Source: G965279355 sp965279355 (GTDB lineage: Bacteria > Pseudomonadota > Alphaproteobacteria > CACIAM-22H2). Taken from it: a stretch of DNA of 64,000 nucleotides. This document shows positions 61,867 to 64,000 of the stretch, piece after piece. Made by a program: the position numbers and the translations under genes. Location: NCBI GenBank assembly GCA_965279355.1, contig OZ257155.1, forward strand, positions 3,472,001 to 3,536,000. Direction: 5' to 3'. The notes beneath the pieces were generated by a model. It saw only the letters and a program-made list of their open reading frames with translations. It was not told the origin of the DNA and did no database searches. Within the stretch, counting starts at the first letter, position 1; every line of letters starts with the position of its first letter.

Positions 61867-62703
61867 TTAGGGAAGCCAGCTTCGACGCTGCCGCGTCGGC
61901 AGCTCCGCCGGCTTCTGATCCAGCTTCAGTTCCAGCCGCTCGATATTGGCGCGCGCCGCGTCGCCGGCCGGGCCATCAGCATCGATGATCAGTACGCGCA
62001 GCCAGTCGGCCCGGGCCCCGGCGTCATTGCCCTTGATACGGTTGAGGATGCCGCGCTCGAGCCAGCCTTCGGCAAGCGTGGGTGCCAGGCGCACGGCCTG
62101 CTCTGCATCGTCGGTCGCGAGATCGAGGCTGCCGACATAACGATAGGCGGCGGCGCGAAAGGCCAGCGCAATGGCGTAACGCGGCTCCAGTTCGAGCGCC
62201 TTGTTGAGATCGTCGATCGCTTCCCAGTAATTCTCCGCCTGCGCCAGCACCGCCGAGCGATCGACATAAAAATCGGGCTCGGTGGGCGCAATGCCGATCG
62301 CCGCCGTGAGAACGGCATGGGCGCGCTCGGTTTCCCGCGCCGCCAGCCAGGCGATGCCGGCCTGATCGAGCACGCGCGCCCGCACCGTCGGATCGGCCGC
62401 GCGCATGGACAGGCCGAGCAGTTCGAACCGGTCGGCGGCTTCGGCCTGCCGGCCGAGATAGAACAAGGCGGCGGCCACGCAATGATACGATGCGGCGCTG
62501 CCGCTGCTGTCGCGCCACGCCATGGCTTTCTCAAACCCGTCGGGCGGACTCTTCTCTGCGTCGGCGAGGCATTCGCTGTGCCGGGCGCGCTCGATGAGAT
62601 TGGTGCCGATATTGGGAATGGCGTCGAGCACTTGTGCAGCGACGGACGTCGCGCAGAGCAGGAGGAAAAAGGCGGTCGGTGAGAAGAGGCGACGGATGTT
62701 CAT
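61867..62703 (-). CDS. Exported tetratricopeptide-repeat protein
   Basis: A 278-residue periplasmic protein. The signal peptide (residues 1-23) ends SVAA before QVLDAIPNIGTNLIERA. At least four TPR units follow (ADRFELLGLSMRAADPTVRA, AEQAVRLAPTLAEGWLERGI). The Cys in HSECLADAEKS may form a disulfide with that in SYHCVAAAL. Partner unknown. ATG 62703; the longer frame is rejected because it runs through the REP-like region. Confidence 0.83.
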   Translation of the reverse strand: MNIRRLFSPTAFFLLLCATSVAAQVLDAIPNIGTNLIERARHSECLADAEKSPPDGFEKAMAWRDSSGSAASYHCVAAALFYLGRQAEAADRFELLGLSMRAADPTVRARVLDQAGIAWLAARETERAHAVLTAAIGIAPTEPDFYVDRSAVLAQAENYWEAIDDLNKALELEPRYAIALAFRAAAYRYVGSLDLATDDAEQAVRLAPTLAEGWLERGILNRIKGNDAGARADWLRVLIIDADGPAGDAARANIERLELKLDQKPAELPTRQRRSWLP

Positions 62704-62767
62704 GTGCGGACACAACCACAATCGTCCATGACGCGCAATTTGAGATGCCATCGTCATCATCACAGTC

Positions 62768-62884
62768 GTCATCCCGGCGAAAGCCGGGACCCAGAAATCC
62801 TGCCAGTGCCGAAGAGCTGGAGGGACGTCCCAGTGCGCTGCTGAGCCGACACGTTACCTGGGTCCCGGCTTTCGCCTGGATGAC
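62768..62884. repeat. REP-like palindromic element, copy C
   Basis: About 117 bases. Arms: GTCATCCCGGCGAAAGCCGG and CCGGCTTTCGCCTGGATGAC. The core, including GTGCGCTGCTGAGCCGACAC and GTTACCTGGG, is nearly identical to copy A, 56 kb away. Confidence 0.85.
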
Positions 62885-62943
62885 GGTTGTTATTGCGGTC
62901 AAGAGGCACTGAAATTCAGCCAGCAATCCTCTAGGGTAGTGAC

Positions 62944-63843
62944 ATGCCTCCCCTTCGCAGCACACCCGCACCTCGACGCTTGTTCATTTTCGGTCTCGGC
63001 TATTCCGCGCTCGCGCTGGCGCGGCGCCTGAAGGCGCGCGGCTGGCGCGTTGCGGGGACTGTGCGCAGCGAGGAGAAGAGGGAGGCACTGGAGAAAGAAA
63101 GCATCGCCACCTTTCTCTTCGACGGCACACAGCCGATGCCCGATTTCGCGGCGGCGCTTGCGGGCACTACCCATCTGCTGCATTCGATACCGCCCGGAGC
63201 CGAGGGCGATCTGCTGCTGCGTCATCATGCGGTCGACCTTGCCGCGCTCAGCGGTGTGCGCTGGGCGGGCTATCTGTCGACAACAGGCGTTTACGGCGAC
63301 CGCGGCGGCGAATGGGTGGACGAGCGATCGGGACTGCATCCGAGCGGCGTTCGCGGTCGGGCACGCGTCGCGGCCGAACAGGCCTGGCTCGATCTGACCC
63401 GCGTCGGCCTCCCCGCTCATGTGTTCCGGCTGGCCGGCATTTACGGGCCGGGACGCAGCGCGCTCGACACGGTGCGCGATGGCCGCGCCAAACGCGTGGT
63501 GAAGCCGGGTCAGGTGTTCAGCCGCATCCATGTCGACGATATCGCCAGCGTGCTGGAAGCGTCGATGAGTCGCGCCAATCCCGGCGCGGTCTACAATGTC
63601 TGCGATGACGATGCGGCGCCGCCGCAGGATGTCATTGCCTATGCGTGCGCGCTGCTAGGTCGCGAACCGCCGCCGGAGATTCCGTTTTCGGAAGCATCGG
63701 CCGCGATGAGCGAGATGGCGCGCAGCTTCTATGCCGACAGCAAGCGCGTGGCCAATCGTCGCATCAAGGACGAGCTTGAGGTGAGGCTCGCCTATCCGGA
63801 TTATCGCGCCGGTCTCAAGGCTTTGCTGGCCGCGGGGAACTGA
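62944..63843 (+). CDS. NAD(P)-dependent epimerase-like protein (YeeZ type)
   Basis: A 299-residue atypical SDR. The cofactor loop reads LFIFGLGYSALALARRL, lacking the classical G-x-x-G-x-x-G spacing, and YLSTTGVYGDRGGEWVDE and FRLAGIYGPGRSALD are extended-SDR segments. VFSRIHVDDIASVLEAS and AVYNVCDDDAAPPQDV complete it. Its substrate is unknown; E. coli YeeZ is uncharacterised too. The 3' end overlaps the convergent LysR gene by 29 bases. Confidence 0.85.
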   Translation: MPPLRSTPAPRRLFIFGLGYSALALARRLKARGWRVAGTVRSEEKREALEKESIATFLFDGTQPMPDFAAALAGTTHLLHSIPPGAEGDLLLRHHAVDLAALSGVRWAGYLSTTGVYGDRGGEWVDERSGLHPSGVRGRARVAAEQAWLDLTRVGLPAHVFRLAGIYGPGRSALDTVRDGRAKRVVKPGQVFSRIHVDDIASVLEASMSRANPGAVYNVCDDDAAPPQDVIAYACALLGREPPPEIPFSEASAAMSEMARSFYADSKRVANRRIKDELEVRLAYPDYRAGLKALLAAGN

Positions 63844-64000
63844 GCGCGGTAATCGTCCGGCCGAGCAGGCGGAATTCATCGGCGCGCGCGGTGCCTTTGC
63901 GCCACGCCAGCGCGATCTGTCGCGCCGGCATTTCGGCCAGCGGCGTTGCGACCAGGTTGGTGCCCTTGAGGATGCCGCCGTCGATCGCGATCTGCGGCAG
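63815..64000 (-). CDS. LysR-family regulator, C-terminal end (truncated by window)
   Basis: The last 61 residues of a minus-strand gene that continues past the window. The frame reads LPQIAIDGGILKGTNLVA, then ARQIALAWRKGTARADEF, which resembles the C-terminal end of the OxyR-type substrate-binding domain. The stop is at 63815-63817, inside the end of the epimerase gene. The subtype is inferred from this short piece. Confidence 0.7.
   Translation of the reverse strand: MPQIAIDGGILKGTNLVATPLAEMPARQIALAWRKGTARADEFRLLGRTITALSSPRPAKP

Overview
The window is a gene-dense, high-G+C stretch of an alphaproteobacterial chromosome. Three things point to this group. The first is a DivL-type pseudo-histidine kinase with Tyr in place of the phospho-accepting His. 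The second is the order aroA-cmk-rpsA-sppA-ihfB ... pyrF, trpF-trpB-trpA-accD-folC, together with tsaE-amgK-murU-addB-addA-trxA and rnd-kdsD-lptC-lptA-lptB-rpoN-ptsN. The third is the pairing of a small heat-shock protein with a DUF1150 protein. A Rhodospirillales-like or Caulobacter-related lineage seems likely, but the genus cannot be read from the sequence. No transposase, integrase, phage gene or CRISPR array is visible.

Layout. 0-3 kb: 3' end of an Enzyme I gene (ptsP-like), a conserved hypothetical gene and ahcY. 3.1-15.7 kb: divL, a convergent ferredoxin-NADP reductase, then a tightly coupled run tsaE-amgK-murU-addB-addA (tRNA modification ATPase, muramic acid recycling, double-strand-break repair) followed by trxA with a strong terminator. 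15.8-33.3 kb: an accessory block lying between trxA and folC, two genes I recall as neighbours in many alphaproteobacteria. It holds a flavin-dependent oxidoreductase, a class II aldolase, four SDR oxidoreductases, a GntR, an IclR and a TetR regulator, a Bug-type solute-binding protein, a ThDP-dependent enzyme, a fatty acid desaturase, an AhpD-like protein, a PAP2 phosphatase, an acyl-CoA ligase, a MOSC protein, a haem-type membrane protein and a SemiSWEET. 33.3-45.8 kb: a long minus-strand housekeeping array (folC, accD, trpA, trpB, trpF, pyrF, an ornithine cyclodeaminase-like gene, a LapA-like gene, ihfB, sppA, rpsA, cmk, aroA). 45.9-51 kb: a small zinc-ribbon protein, tRNA-Ala(GGC), a low-G+C nuclease-like gene, a threonine aldolase-like gene, and an FkbM methyltransferase coupled to a PAS sensor kinase. 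51-58.8 kb: Hsp20 behind a heat-shock promoter and a ROSE-like RNA thermometer, DUF1150, ptsN, rpoN, lptB, lptA, lptC, kdsD, a short rnd and tRNA-Leu(CAG). 58.8-64 kb: an NDUFA9-like epimerase, a TVP38-like membrane protein, an ExoD-like protein, a GST, a TPR protein, a second epimerase-like gene and the end of a LysR regulator.

The regulatory DNA holds most of the unexpected signal. There are four GGATCC-centred palindromes between a GntR gene and a divergent SDR gene, and two TetR-type palindromes exactly 42 bp apart. A CtrA-like box lies in front of a small unknown gene, and an 18-bp palindrome lies in front of the AhpD-like gene. A three-copy family of about 110-117 bp palindromic elements sits at 6.4, 38.3 and 62.8 kb. 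Four of twelve convergent gene pairs end on the same CTAG tetranucleotide, so their stop codons interlock.
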